Part shown: positions 33,460 through 42,353 of the stretch, in pieces
Position numbering within the stretch: the stretch's first letter is position 1
Layout: each line of letters opens with the position of its first letter
DNA from: JALYUA01 sp038239305
GTDB taxonomy: Bacteria; Acidobacteriota; Thermoanaerobaculia; UBA5066; Gp7-AA6
Length of the DNA stretch: 64,000 nt
Direction: 5' to 3'
NCBI GenBank assembly: GCA_038239305.1
Contig: JBBSEW010000007.1
Span: forward strand, 1-64,000
Notes under the pieces: model-generated
What the model saw: the letters and a program-made list of their open reading frames with translations, nothing else
Database searches by the model: none
What the model was told of the DNA's origin: nothing
Position numbers and translations under genes: made by a program

Positions 33460-36111
33460 ATGCGCATACCCGCCCGCCTCCGAGCGCTCGCCCGCAATCT
33501 CGTCCGCCGGCCGGGGGTCGAGTCGGATCTCGACGACGAGCTCCGGTCGTTTCTCGAAATGCGGATCGCGGAAAACATCGCGGCGGGAGCCACCCCCGAG
33601 GACGCCCGACGATCCGCGCAGCGGGAAATGGGCGGGCTCGAGCAGCTGAAGGAGTCGGTGCGCGAGGTCCGCACGGGAGCGGCGCTCGATACTCTCGCGC
33701 GCGATCTCACCTCGGGCGTGCGCCTCCTCGTCCGTAATCCCGGATTCACCGCGGCGGCCGTGATCGCGCTGGCGCTCGGGATCGGCGCGAGCGCCGCCAT
33801 CTTCACCGTCGTCAACGCGGTGCTGCTGCGCCCGCTCTCCTACGGTCATCCGGACGGTCTCGCCGTGCTGCTCCACCGCGGGCGCAACCCGGTGAGCCCC
33901 GCGAACTACATCGACTGGAGACGCGCCAACGACGTGTTCGAGAGAATGGGGGCGGCCGAGTCCTGGGCGCCCAATCTCGCCGACCGGGGCAGCGCCGAGA
34001 GCGTGACCGCCGTGCGCGTCGATACGCGCCTGCTCGACTTCCTCGAAGTGCCTCCCCTCATGGGCCGGCTCTTTCTCGAGGGCGAAGACGCGGAGGGGCG
34101 CGATCACGAGGTCGTGCTCGGCTATCGGATCTGGCAGCGCCGATTCGGCGGAGACCGGCGCGTTCTCGGCCAGGCCATCCGGCTGAACGGTCAGCCCTAC
34201 ACCGTCGTCGGCGTGATGCCCCGCTCGTTCACGTTCCCTCCATTCTGGGAGGAGGGCGCGGAGCTATGGGCGCCTCTACCGCTCGAATCCCGCAAGGACA
34301 GCCGGACGGGGAACAGCCTCCGCATATTTGCTCGCCTGAAGCCCGGCGTCTCGCTGGCGAGAGCCTCATCGCAAATGGCGGCGATCACGGCGCGGCTCGA
34401 ACGCGAGTATCCCGGCACCAACCGGGAGGTCACCGTCCGCTCGCTGCAGGACACCGTCGTCCGCGGGGTACGGCCCGCTCTGCTCGTCCTGCTCGGCGCC
34501 GTCGGGTTCGTGCTCGTCATCGCCTGCGCGAATGTCGCTCACATGCTCCTCGCGCGCGCCTCGGCGCGGCAGAAAGAGATCGCCATCCGCACCGCCCTCG
34601 GTGCGAGCCGCGGACGCGTGATCCGCCAGCTCTTGACCGAGAGCATCGTACTGTCTTCCCTGGGAGGCGCTGGAGGGCTGCTTCTCGCTTTCGCCGGCGT
34701 CCGGGCGCTCGTGGCCCTCTCTCCGGAAATACCGAGGCTCGAGTCAATATCGGTCGACGGCCCGGTGCTCCTCTTCACGCTCGCCGTGTCGATGGCCACG
34801 GGGATCGCTTTCGGGCTCGTTCCCGCGCTGCAGGTTTCGCGGCGGGAGCTCACCGAAGCTCTGCGAGAGGGAGAGCGAGGCTCGACCGAGAGCGGCGGCC
34901 GCAGCCGCCTTCGGAATCTCCTCGTCGGATCCGAGCTGTCCCTGGCGCTCATCCTGACAATCGGCGCGGGGCTGATGATCCGCACGTTCATCGCCCTGTC
35001 GGCGATCGACCCGGGGCTCGATCCGCGCAACGTGCTGACGATGCAGGTGTCCGTGGCCGGAACGTCGCAGACCGCCCCGGGCCGCCGTGCCGGCTTCTAT
35101 CCGGCGGTGCTCGAAAAGGTGAGCGCGATACCCGGAGTTGTGAGCGCCTCGGCGATCAATCACCTGCCGCTCGGCGGCGACATCTGGGGCTTTCCGTTTC
35201 AGATCGAAGGACGGCCGCAGCCGAAGGCGGGCGAGAGCCAGGGAGCCACGTTCCGGGCAGCGTTTCCCGGCTACTTCCGCACGATGAGAATCTCTCTCCT
35301 CCGCGGCCGGGAGTTCACAGCCGCCGACCGGACCGGGGCGCCCGAGGTGGTGATCATCAATCGGCGCCTCGCCGAACAGTACTGGCCCGGCGAAGATGCG
35401 ATCGGGAAGCGACTGACGGTGGACGGTGCGGGAGACGAGCCCCTCTGGCGAACCGTTGTCGGAATCGCCCAGAACGCGGTTCGCGCGGACTGGACGGCGG
35501 ACGCGGAGGAAGAAGTGTACGTCCCGTTCCTCCAGAGCCCGCTGTATATGGAAGGCCCGATCTGGCCGGTGCAATACGCGACCCTGGTCGTCCGAACCCA
35601 CGGCGATCCCTCCCGCCTGGCGGGTCCGATCCGGGCCGCCGTCGCCTCGCTCGATCGCAACGTCGCGGTGTCGTCCGTTTCCACGATGGAGAACGTCGTC
35701 TCGCGCTCGAACTCCCGGCCCCGCTTCTATCTGCTGCTTCTCGGCTCGTTCGCCGCCGTCGCTCTCGCTCTCGCGGCGCTCGGAATCTACGGCGTCATGA
35801 GCTACTCGGTTTCGCGCCGGTCGCACGAGATCGGCATCCGCATGGCGCTCGGAGCCGAGCGCGGGGATCTCGTGCGGCTCGTCGTCGGCGAAGGAATGCG
35901 AGTCGCCGCCGCCGGCGCGGCCGTGGGCCTGGCGGGCGCATTCGCGCTCACCCGGCTGATGGCGGGCCTTCTCTACGGAGTCCGCGCTACCGACCCCGTG
36001 ACATTCACCCTCGTTGCCGTACTTCTCTCGATCGTGGCGCTCGCCGCGAGCTGGATTCCCGCCCGCCGGGCGACACGGGTAGACCCGCTGACAGCGCTGC
36101 GCCACGACTGA
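33460..36111 (+). CDS. ADOP-type FtsX/MacB-like permease
   Basis: 883 residues. The first 85 residues form the cytoplasmic leader typical of acidobacterial duplicated orphan permeases (LRSFLEMRIAENIAAGATPEDARRSAQREMG). Two FtsX-like halves follow, each a MacB-type periplasmic domain and a membrane bundle: helix at about 90-115 then IGASAAIFTVVNAVLLRPL, three helices at about 340-470, and the second half with four helices, the last three at about 765-870. A late RSHEIGIRMALGAERGDLVRLV is the FtsX hallmark. No ATPase is encoded beside it, hence orphan. Substrate unknown; drug or lipoprotein/peptide export are candidates. Confidence 0.9.
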   Translation: MRIPARLRALARNLVRRPGVESDLDDELRSFLEMRIAENIAAGATPEDARRSAQREMGGLEQLKESVREVRTGAALDTLARDLTSGVRLLVRNPGFTAAAVIALALGIGASAAIFTVVNAVLLRPLSYGHPDGLAVLLHRGRNPVSPANYIDWRRANDVFERMGAAESWAPNLADRGSAESVTAVRVDTRLLDFLEVPPLMGRLFLEGEDAEGRDHEVVLGYRIWQRRFGGDRRVLGQAIRLNGQPYTVVGVMPRSFTFPPFWEEGAELWAPLPLESRKDSRTGNSLRIFARLKPGVSLARASSQMAAITARLEREYPGTNREVTVRSLQDTVVRGVRPALLVLLGAVGFVLVIACANVAHMLLARASARQKEIAIRTALGASRGRVIRQLLTESIVLSSLGGAGGLLLAFAGVRALVALSPEIPRLESISVDGPVLLFTLAVSMATGIAFGLVPALQVSRRELTEALREGERGSTESGGRSRLRNLLVGSELSLALILTIGAGLMIRTFIALSAIDPGLDPRNVLTMQVSVAGTSQTAPGRRAGFYPAVLEKVSAIPGVVSASAINHLPLGGDIWGFPFQIEGRPQPKAGESQGATFRAAFPGYFRTMRISLLRGREFTAADRTGAPEVVIINRRLAEQYWPGEDAIGKRLTVDGAGDEPLWRTVVGIAQNAVRADWTADAEEEVYVPFLQSPLYMEGPIWPVQYATLVVRTHGDPSRLAGPIRAAVASLDRNVAVSSVSTMENVVSRSNSRPRFYLLLLGSFAAVALALAALGIYGVMSYSVSRRSHEIGIRMALGAERGDLVRLVVGEGMRVAAAGAAVGLAGAFALTRLMAGLLYGVRATDPVTFTLVAVLLSIVALAASWIPARRATRVDPLTALRHD

Positions 36112-36134
36112 GGGCGGGGGGTGAGGGATCGGAA

Positions 36135-36305
36135 GACGGGAAACGGGAAACGGGAAACGGGAAACGAGGGAGACATCGCTCTTACCGATCCTCGATCACC
36201 CGATTCCCCGGATTGATCACCCGATCACCCGATCACCCGATTTCAGCTGATAGTTCGATCGATCGCGAGATCATGAGATCGCGAGATCGCGAGATCGCGA
36301 GATCG
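36135..36305. repeat. Composite intergenic repeat, copy B
   Basis: Three adjoining tandem blocks after the ADOP gene: GGGAAAC units (36138-36165, four copies), GATCACCC-type units (36190-36242) and GCGAGATC units (36265-36303). Positions 36249-36288 are the near-perfect reverse complement of copy A (1163-1202). The same three modules recur at 42081-42292. Confidence 0.8.
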
Positions 36306-36328
36306 GTCCTCGCACCACCACTCCGGCT

Positions 36329-37519
36329 TTAGTCCCCCGCCCACTCCCCCAGTCTTCTCATCCCTTCCTCCACCCGCTCGATCGGTGTGGCGAATGAGAG
36401 CCGGATGCAGTCGTCCTCGCCGAAAGCGTCGCCCGGAACCGCGGCAACGCGCGCCTCGTCGAGGAGCCGCCGGCAGAACTCGGAAGAGCCCCGGATGTTC
36501 TTGCGAGCGCATATCGACCGGACGTCGGGAAACGTGTAGAAGGCGCCCTCCGGGGCAACGACCTCGACGCCGGGAATCGCCCTCAGTCCGGCGAGCATGA
36601 CGTCGCGTCGGCGCGCGTACTCCGCGAGCATACCGGCGACGGACTTCTCGGAGCGCCCGAGGTCCGCGAGCGCACCAATGCCCGCCTCCTGCGAGATCGA
36701 CGTCGCGTTCGACGTCGAATGGCTCTGGAACGACGACATCGCCGCGACGAGATCCGCCGGCGCCAGAGCCCATCCCAGGCGCCAGCCGGTCATCGCGTAG
36801 GTCTTCGAGAGGGCTCCCGTGACGACCATGCGGTCGGGAAATCGAGCCCAGTACGAGGCGGCCGACACGTGCCTCCGGTCCCCGTAGAGAAAGCGATCGT
36901 ACGTCTCGTCGAACACGAGCACGGCGTCATGCGAGGAGCACCAGTCGAGGATTCCCTCGATATCGCGATCTTCCACGACGGCGCCGGTGGGATTGTTCGG
37001 GGAGTTCAGGATGACGCCCCGCACTCGCGGGCCGGCTTCCCGCTCGAGCAGGGCGGCCGTGGGCTTCCAGCCATCCTGCCTCCGGGTCTGGAGGAAAACG
37101 GGATCCGCTCCCGAAAGACGGACCATTTCGGGAAACGACACCCAGAATGGCGAGAAGATCGCGACCTCGTCGCCGCTTTCGAACATGGCCTGGCAGGTGT
37201 TGAACACCGCCTGCTTCGCGCCGGCCGTCACGAGGACGTTCGCGGGGCCGCATGGGGTGCCATGCTCCCGGCGGTACTGTTCGGCAATCGCCACGCGCAG
37301 CTCGGGAACTCCGGCGGTGTCCGTGTATTTCGTGAACCCCTTCTCGATGGCGGAGATGCCGGCGCGAGAGACGAAGTCGGGCGTCGGGAAGTCCGGCTCC
37401 CCGATTCCGAAGTCGACCACGTCGACCCCGGCTGCCGCCAGCGCCTTGGCCGCCTTCCCGACGGCGGCGGTCGACGACGGCTGGATTTCCGTGACGCGCC
37501 GCGAAAGCCGCAGTGTCAC
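36329..37519 (-). CDS. PLP-dependent aminotransferase (aspartate aminotransferase family, class I)
   Basis: 396 residues from a GTG at 37519 that overlaps the exchanger gene's stop (GTGA). Class I fold-type motifs are present: DFGIGEPDFPTPDF, NSPNNPTGAVVED (PLP-binding asparagine), DETYDRFLYG and the PLP lysine in TGALSKTYAMTGWRLGW. The arginine that binds the substrate carboxylate lies near the end (CIRLSFATP). It belongs to the aspartate/prephenate aminotransferase branch; the preferred amino acid cannot be decided. A repeat-rich gap lies downstream. Confidence 0.9.
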   Translation of the reverse strand: MTLRLSRRVTEIQPSSTAAVGKAAKALAAAGVDVVDFGIGEPDFPTPDFVSRAGISAIEKGFTKYTDTAGVPELRVAIAEQYRREHGTPCGPANVLVTAGAKQAVFNTCQAMFESGDEVAIFSPFWVSFPEMVRLSGADPVFLQTRRQDGWKPTAALLEREAGPRVRGVILNSPNNPTGAVVEDRDIEGILDWCSSHDAVLVFDETYDRFLYGDRRHVSAASYWARFPDRMVVTGALSKTYAMTGWRLGWALAPADLVAAMSSFQSHSTSNATSISQEAGIGALADLGRSEKSVAGMLAEYARRRDVMLAGLRAIPGVEVVAPEGAFYTFPDVRSICARKNIRGSSEFCRRLLDEARVAAVPGDAFGEDDCIRLSFATPIERVEEGMRRLGEWAGD

Positions 37520-38715
37520 GCGACCGTGCCCTTCCAGGATCGTCGGAATGCGGCGAAGGCGTGCAGTTTCTTCTTCCCCGCGGCCACGAGCCCGATTTCG
37601 ACCACGATCCAGGCACCATACACAAAAAGCATCTCGTGGCGAAGCGACGGAAGCGCGAATTGCACTGCCCACAGCACGAAGAGTCCCGCCGCCTCGTAGG
37701 CCGCGAAGTCCATCGACGCGAGGAAGATCCATCCGAGAAAGGACTGGAGGATCGTGAGCAGGATCTCGTGCCGCTGGAACTCGTCGAACGGCAGCGGCGC
37801 GAACGAGCCGTGGCTCCAGCAGTAGATGACGCCGAGGAGAGCCGAGAGGATCCCCCACTGGTTGATGTTCGACGAGACCATGTTCACGAGAGCGACCGGA
37901 GCGCGCGTGACGCGACGGGCCCACGCGAATGCGGAGGTTTTCTCCGGAAATTCGGAGAGAAACGGGGCGACCCACTGGATGAAGACGAACTGCGACATGC
38001 CGAAGCTCGTCGCCAGGGCGAGCATCGACGTCAGAAAGGGCTCGGCCACGAAGAAGATGACGAGACCGCCGCCGACGAGCAGCGCCCCGACGGCCAGCCA
38101 TCGCCGGGCGCCCGTATACGACAGAGCCCAGCGCGAGACGGCCGGTATCTCGTCGTTTTCCTCGATGCATTCCGGCCGCGGAGGCATGCGCAGGAGGATC
38201 GCGAGATAGATGAAATACGTCGTCGCAAGCACCGCGGAGTCAAGGAGCGAGAGACTTCCCTTCGCCCAGATGACGACGAAATAGGCGAGCGGCGGAAGAA
38301 GCCCCAGCACCTCGACGGCATGGTCATCGAGCAGCTGGATGGACCCGAGCTTCTTCCCGCGGCGCCGCTTCGAGTAAAACGCCGCGACGGCGTAGATCAT
38401 CGGCCAGCCGAGCCCGGTCAGGAGTCGCAGGCTCCCGGTGAAGTTCGCGATCGCGAGGTGAACCATGCTCGGGTTCTTGCCCGCTTTCCAGGCGATCACC
38501 GCTTCGACCGCGAATTCCGGAAACGTCTGGACGAGCGCGAGAACGGCGAGGGCAAGGCCCTGGGACATCAGGAACTCGGCCGCTTCGGCGCCCCAGGCGA
38601 CGAGAAACGCGGACGCGATCATCGCGGGGAAGGTCCAGAATGCAGAGGCGGGATTCCCGGGTGCGGCGGATTCGAGGCCGGCGGCGAAGTCGAACTTTTC
38701 CCGCCAGGACCTCAT
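37516..38715 (-). CDS. Sodium/calcium-exchanger-like membrane protein
   Basis: 399 residues, about ten membrane helices. Two internally related motifs recall the alpha repeats of cation/Ca2+ exchangers: ALVQTFPEFAVEAVIAWKAG followed by ANFTGSLRL, and QWVAPFLSEFPEKTSAFAW followed by VSSNINQWG. Both keep the acidic PE pair, but the flanking GTS and GSN consensus is changed, so the transported ion is uncertain. The start lies 17 bp from the divergent SpoU methyltransferase gene, and the end overlaps the aminotransferase start by 4 nt. Confidence 0.7.
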   Translation of the reverse strand: MRSWREKFDFAAGLESAAPGNPASAFWTFPAMIASAFLVAWGAEAAEFLMSQGLALAVLALVQTFPEFAVEAVIAWKAGKNPSMVHLAIANFTGSLRLLTGLGWPMIYAVAAFYSKRRRGKKLGSIQLLDDHAVEVLGLLPPLAYFVVIWAKGSLSLLDSAVLATTYFIYLAILLRMPPRPECIEENDEIPAVSRWALSYTGARRWLAVGALLVGGGLVIFFVAEPFLTSMLALATSFGMSQFVFIQWVAPFLSEFPEKTSAFAWARRVTRAPVALVNMVSSNINQWGILSALLGVIYCWSHGSFAPLPFDEFQRHEILLTILQSFLGWIFLASMDFAAYEAAGLFVLWAVQFALPSLRHEMLFVYGAWIVVEIGLVAAGKKKLHAFAAFRRSWKGTVA

Positions 38716-38732
38716 GGCGCTCGGGTTATAGC

Positions 38733-39572
38733 ATGTCGCCCGTGGCCGGAATCGAATCGCCTTCGAACCCGGTCGTTCGCGAGATCGCGCGCGCCCTGGA
38801 AGAGCGGACCCACTTCCTGCTCGAGGGGGAGAAGCCCATCCTGGAGGCCGTCGCGGCCGGTCTCGCCCTCGACCACGTTCTGCACGACGCGAGCGTGCGG
38901 CCCGGACGCCTGGCGGCGCTTGCCTCCGTCCGGCCCCGCCTCGTTTCGCGCGCCGTGATCGAACGGCTCGCGCAGTCGACGACGCCGCAGCACCTGCTCG
39001 CCGTCGTCCGGCGGCGAGACGTCCCGGTGGCGGAGATTCTCGGGCGGGACGGGCCCGTCGTGTTTCTCTTCGGTGTGCAGGATCCTGGCAACCTCGGCGC
39101 CATCGTGCGCGTCGCCGAGGCTTCCGGTGGAGCGGGCGTCGTGGCGGCCCCGGGCTCCGCGGACTTCTTTCACGCGCGAGCCGTGCGCGCGAGCGCCGGA
39201 AGCGTCCTGCGCATCCCCGTCTCGGGGCGCGTCTCGTTCGAGCCGTTCGCGGCGGACGCCCGGGCGGCCGGCCGCACGATCGCGGGCGCGGTGCCTTCCG
39301 GCGGCGATAACCCGTTCACCAGGCCGCTCGCGAGGGAGTCCGTCCTGGTCATCGGCGGCGAAGGACCCGGCCTTCCGGCGGGCGCCTACCGCTACCTCGA
39401 CCGAAAGCTGACGATCCCTATGCGCTCCCCCGTCGATTCATTGAACGCGGCGGTCGCCGCGGCGCTTCTCCTTTACGCCGCCGACCTGGGGCGGTCGGAG
39501 ACAACGGTTTCGCCGGTGAATCCGGCGAGCGAACGTCAAGAGCGCTCGGAAAAGCCGACAACAAAAGACTGA
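38733..39572 (+). CDS. TrmH/SpoU-family RNA 2'-O-methyltransferase
   Basis: 279 residues. An N-terminal substrate-binding domain (EIARALEERTHFLLEGEKPILEAV) is followed by the SPOUT domain with its three motifs: FLFGVQDPGNLGAIVRVAEA, LVIGGEGPGLPAG and IPMRSPVDSLNAAVAAALLLY. These bind S-adenosylmethionine in the trefoil knot. It would methylate the ribose of a tRNA or rRNA nucleotide, RlmB-like; which one is unknown. A charged C-terminal tail of about 25 residues is extra. The gene is divergent from the exchanger with only 17 bp between starts. Confidence 0.9.
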   Translation: MSPVAGIESPSNPVVREIARALEERTHFLLEGEKPILEAVAAGLALDHVLHDASVRPGRLAALASVRPRLVSRAVIERLAQSTTPQHLLAVVRRRDVPVAEILGRDGPVVFLFGVQDPGNLGAIVRVAEASGGAGVVAAPGSADFFHARAVRASAGSVLRIPVSGRVSFEPFAADARAAGRTIAGAVPSGGDNPFTRPLARESVLVIGGEGPGLPAGAYRYLDRKLTIPMRSPVDSLNAAVAAALLLYAADLGRSETTVSPVNPASERQERSEKPTTKD

Positions 39573-39590
39573 CGGCGGAAAACTCCGATC

Positions 39591-40154
39591 TCAGTTTTCA
39601 TCCTCCGCGAACACGTCAGCCTGAAACCTCCAGATCCGCGCGGTTGGATCGCGCCAGGCGCCCGCCGGAAGCCCCGCCTTGCCGGCCACCTCGTCGAGAA
39701 ACCTTTCCCGGTCGAAACCCCACTCCGTCGCGACCTGCGGAAGCAACAGGCCGCTCGCGCCGCGGGATTCGAGGATGAGCCCGTCGCGCCCGACCTCGAT
39801 TTCCGCGGGATCTGTCACGGGCTCGGGCGGAGTCAGCACGGAAATCTCGATCACGCACGTCGTGAGCCCGTCCTCGGAGAGCGGAGGAAAGCGCGGATCT
39901 TCGAAAGCCGCGCGGCGGGCGAACTCGGGGACCGTCCGGCCGATATCGCCGCGGGGGGATAACGTTCCGATGCATCCCCGAAGATCGCCGGCCTGGCGCA
40001 GGGTCACGAAGAGGGCGCGGGTCTGCCCGAACGTCTCCTGCCGGTCCGATGCGAGACGTGGAGGAGGCTCGCCGCGAAAATGGGATTCGATCGAGCGTCG
40101 CGCGAGGGCGAGAAGGTCCCGGCGGGTCTCCGGGGAGAGCGGCGCGGACGTCAT
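39591..40154 (-). CDS. AMMECR1-domain protein
   Basis: 187 residues, one AMMECR1 domain. The signature LRGCIGTLSPRG is present, as are FARRAAFEDPRFPPLS and the C-terminal AGLPAGAWRDPTARIWRF, which match the AmmeMemoRadiSam protein A. The usual partners (Memo-like dioxygenase and radical-SAM protein) are not in the window. Its ATG overlaps the stop of the alpha/beta hydrolase gene (ATGA). Function of the family in bacteria is not settled. Confidence 0.85.
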   Translation of the reverse strand: MTSAPLSPETRRDLLALARRSIESHFRGEPPPRLASDRQETFGQTRALFVTLRQAGDLRGCIGTLSPRGDIGRTVPEFARRAAFEDPRFPPLSEDGLTTCVIEISVLTPPEPVTDPAEIEVGRDGLILESRGASGLLLPQVATEWGFDRERFLDEVAGKAGLPAGAWRDPTARIWRFQADVFAEDEN

Positions 40155-40870
40155 CGTCGCGAAGGTACCGCAAGATCCGCCAGGAACGTCGAGATCGCCG
40201 TTTCGAGCGCGTCGAGGTGGCCCGCGAAGAAATGGTCAGCCCCCGGGACGATGACGACCCGGGTTTCGTTTCCGGCGCCTTCCGTCTCTTCGGCCTCGCC
40301 CGTCTCCTTGGCTTCGCCCGTCTCTTTGGCTTCGCCGGCGGCGGGGGCCGCCCTCCCAGCCCAGGCGCGCAGCATGTCCGGCGGGCCGTAGGTGTCACGC
40401 TCTCCGGTCACATAGAGCGCCGGCACCCGCGGCCTTTCGAGCCCGAAGGCCGATTCCGACGCGAGAGGCAGGCCAATGCCGAGGAAGGCCGCGATCCGGG
40501 AATCCCCCGCGCTCGCGCGCAGCGCGGCCGCCGAGCCGAAGGAAAATCCCCCCGCGACGATCGGCAATCCGCCCCTGCGCTCCGCTTCGTCGAACGCCGC
40601 CCGGACGTCGGCGGTCTCGCCGCGGCCGTCGTCGTGGGGGCCCTCGGAAAGCCCCACGCCGCGGAAATTGAATCGCAGGGTGGAGTACCCCGCCGCGACG
40701 AGCGCCCGGGCCGCACGAAAGACCACCTTGCTGTGCAGGGTTCCGCCGAAGAGGGGGTGCGGATGCGCGAATACCGCAGAACCACGGAGGGGCATGGCGC
40801 CGGGCTTCCAGAGCCCCTCCAACCGGCCGGCGGGCCCGGCAAAAAGCACCGTCTCGAGCCGCTCGGTCAC
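40151..40870 (-). CDS. Alpha/beta hydrolase with an acidic tandem-repeat insert
   Basis: 239 residues from the GTG at 40870, chosen because it lies just before the first beta strand. The nucleophile elbow is GGFSFGSAAAL, the oxyanion region AHPHPLFGGTLHSKV and RFNFRGVGLSEG, and the catalytic histidine GADHFFAGH, the COG2945 pattern of short serine hydrolases. An insert near residues 180-200 is a direct repeat, GEAKETGEAKETGEAEET, absent from typical members and encoded by near-perfect 18-bp units. Substrate unknown. It is coupled to the AMMECR1 gene by a 4-nt overlap. Confidence 0.8.
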   Translation of the reverse strand: MTERLETVLFAGPAGRLEGLWKPGAMPLRGSAVFAHPHPLFGGTLHSKVVFRAARALVAAGYSTLRFNFRGVGLSEGPHDDGRGETADVRAAFDEAERRGGLPIVAGGFSFGSAAALRASAGDSRIAAFLGIGLPLASESAFGLERPRVPALYVTGERDTYGPPDMLRAWAGRAAPAAGEAKETGEAKETGEAEETEGAGNETRVVIVPGADHFFAGHLDALETAISTFLADLAVPSRR

Positions 40871-40989
40871 GAGATCCCGCCGCGCCGTTGGCGAAAGGGC
40901 CGGTTCATCGTATTCTTCCGGCCTCGCGCTGTCCGGCGCGGTGCACGGCAGCACCCGCGGGCGCGGCCAGAGAGGCAGGACCAACGCGC

Positions 40990-42048
40990 ATGAGCAAGAT
41001 CGTACACGTCGTCGGAACCGGAACCATCGGCGAGCCGCTCATCGGGCTCTTCGCCGACTTCAAGAAGTATCTCGGGATCGACGAGATCACGTTTCACAAG
41101 CGCACGCCGATGACGACCGAGCGCGCGAAGGTGAACCATCTCCTCCAGCGCGGCGCGAAGCTCGCCGTCGATCCCGACAAGGTCGCGGACTTCGAAGCCC
41201 TCGGCCACAAGGTCGACTACGAGACCCAGGAAGCGCTCGAGCGAGCGACGGTCGTCATCGACTGCACGCCCGCCGGCAATGAGAACAAGAAGGTCTACGA
41301 GACCCTGAGCGGCCCGCGCGGCTTCCTCGCCCAGGGCAGCGAGTTCGGATTCGGAAAGCCCTACGCTATGGGCATCAACGACGAGGCGCTCGTCGCCGGG
41401 AAGGACCGGTTCCTCCAGGTCGTCTCCTGCAACACGCACAACATCGCGGCCCTCGTGAAGACCCTTTCGGAGAACGAGCAGCACGGTTCGGACCTCGAGC
41501 GCGGCCGGTTCGTCTGCATGCGGCGGGCGAACGACGTCTCCCAGGACTCGAGCTTCGCACCGGCTCCTTCCGCCGGAAAGCACGACGACCCGCAATTCGG
41601 CACCCACCACGCGCGCGACGCGTCCCGCCTCCTCGAGACCATCGGCTGGAAGGCCCAGCTCTTCTCTTCGGCGATGAAGCTGAACACGCAGTACATGCAC
41701 TCATTGTGGTTCGACCTGGAGCTGGCCCATCCGATGACGAAGGAGAAAGCGCTCGACCGCCTGCGCAACAACAAGCGCATCGCGATGACGGAGAAGCGCT
41801 CCTCGAACCAGATCTTTTCGTTCGGCCGGGACCATGGCTACTACGGAAGAATCCTGTCCCAGGCCGTTGTCGCTTCTCCCACGGTCACGGTCAACGGAGA
41901 CCGCGAGGTCGTCGGCTTCTGCTTCACGCCCCAGGATGGAAACTCGCTCGCCTCCTCGATCACCGCGGCGCTGTGGCTGATGGAGCCGGATTTCAACCGA
42001 CAGGAGAGGCTGGCGGTACTCGAGAGATTCTTCTTTCGAGAAATCTGA
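40990..42048 (+). CDS. Type II (archaeal-type) glyceraldehyde-3-phosphate dehydrogenase-like protein
   Basis: 352 residues from an ATG at 40990. The N-terminal Rossmann motif VVGTGTIGEPLIGLF and TVVIDCTPAGNENKK, followed by VVSCNTHNIAALVKTL with the likely catalytic cysteine, match archaeal type II GAPDH rather than bacterial GapA (which has SCTTN). The C-terminal region (SSNQIFSFGRDHGYYGRI) is divergent, so a different aldehyde substrate is possible. A TATTCT box near 40909 may be its -10. No other glycolytic gene is adjacent. Confidence 0.75.
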   Translation: MSKIVHVVGTGTIGEPLIGLFADFKKYLGIDEITFHKRTPMTTERAKVNHLLQRGAKLAVDPDKVADFEALGHKVDYETQEALERATVVIDCTPAGNENKKVYETLSGPRGFLAQGSEFGFGKPYAMGINDEALVAGKDRFLQVVSCNTHNIAALVKTLSENEQHGSDLERGRFVCMRRANDVSQDSSFAPAPSAGKHDDPQFGTHHARDASRLLETIGWKAQLFSSAMKLNTQYMHSLWFDLELAHPMTKEKALDRLRNNKRIAMTEKRSSNQIFSFGRDHGYYGRILSQAVVASPTVTVNGDREVVGFCFTPQDGNSLASSITAALWLMEPDFNRQERLAVLERFFFREI

Positions 42049-42080
42049 TTCCTGCTCGAACCCTCACGCCGATCATCACG

Positions 42081-42292
42081 AATCGGGTGATCGGGTAATC
42101 GGGTGATTGGGTGATCAATCTGCGGATCGGGTGATCGGAGGAGCGGGGATGCGAGTCGGAATCTCGCGATCAATCGAACTATCGAGCATCGGAAATCTTG
42201 ACGCCGCGGCGAAATCGTCGCGTTGAAGGGTAGCTGGGTGGGGGTCCCTCTCCGCTTTCCCGTTTCCGTTTCCCGTTTCCATTTCCCGTTTC
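42081..42292. repeat. Composite intergenic repeat, copy C
   Basis: Fills most of the 305-nt gap between the GAPDH and zinc-ribbon genes. It holds GGGTGATC-type units (42084-42137), a 25-nt block identical to copy A (42161-42185), and TTTCCCG units (42255-42292), the reverse complement of the GGGAAAC heptads. The remaining bases show no gene. Confidence 0.8.
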
Positions 42293-42337
42293 CTGCCCTC
42301 CGCCAGAGCCCAGGCGTGGATCGAGACATCTGGCTGC

Positions 42338-42343
42338 TACACT
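42338..42343 (+). promoter_or_regulatory. Candidate extended -10 box for the zinc-ribbon gene
   Basis: TGC-TACACT, ending 10 nt before the ATG at 42354, leaving a leader of only a few nucleotides; no ribosome binding site is seen in between. Confidence 0.35.
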
Positions 42344-42353
42344 GCTCGATCAC

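Noticed and set aside
36135..36305. CRISPR array
   Set aside because: Units are 7-8 nt and contiguous, with no spacers and no cas genes in the window.
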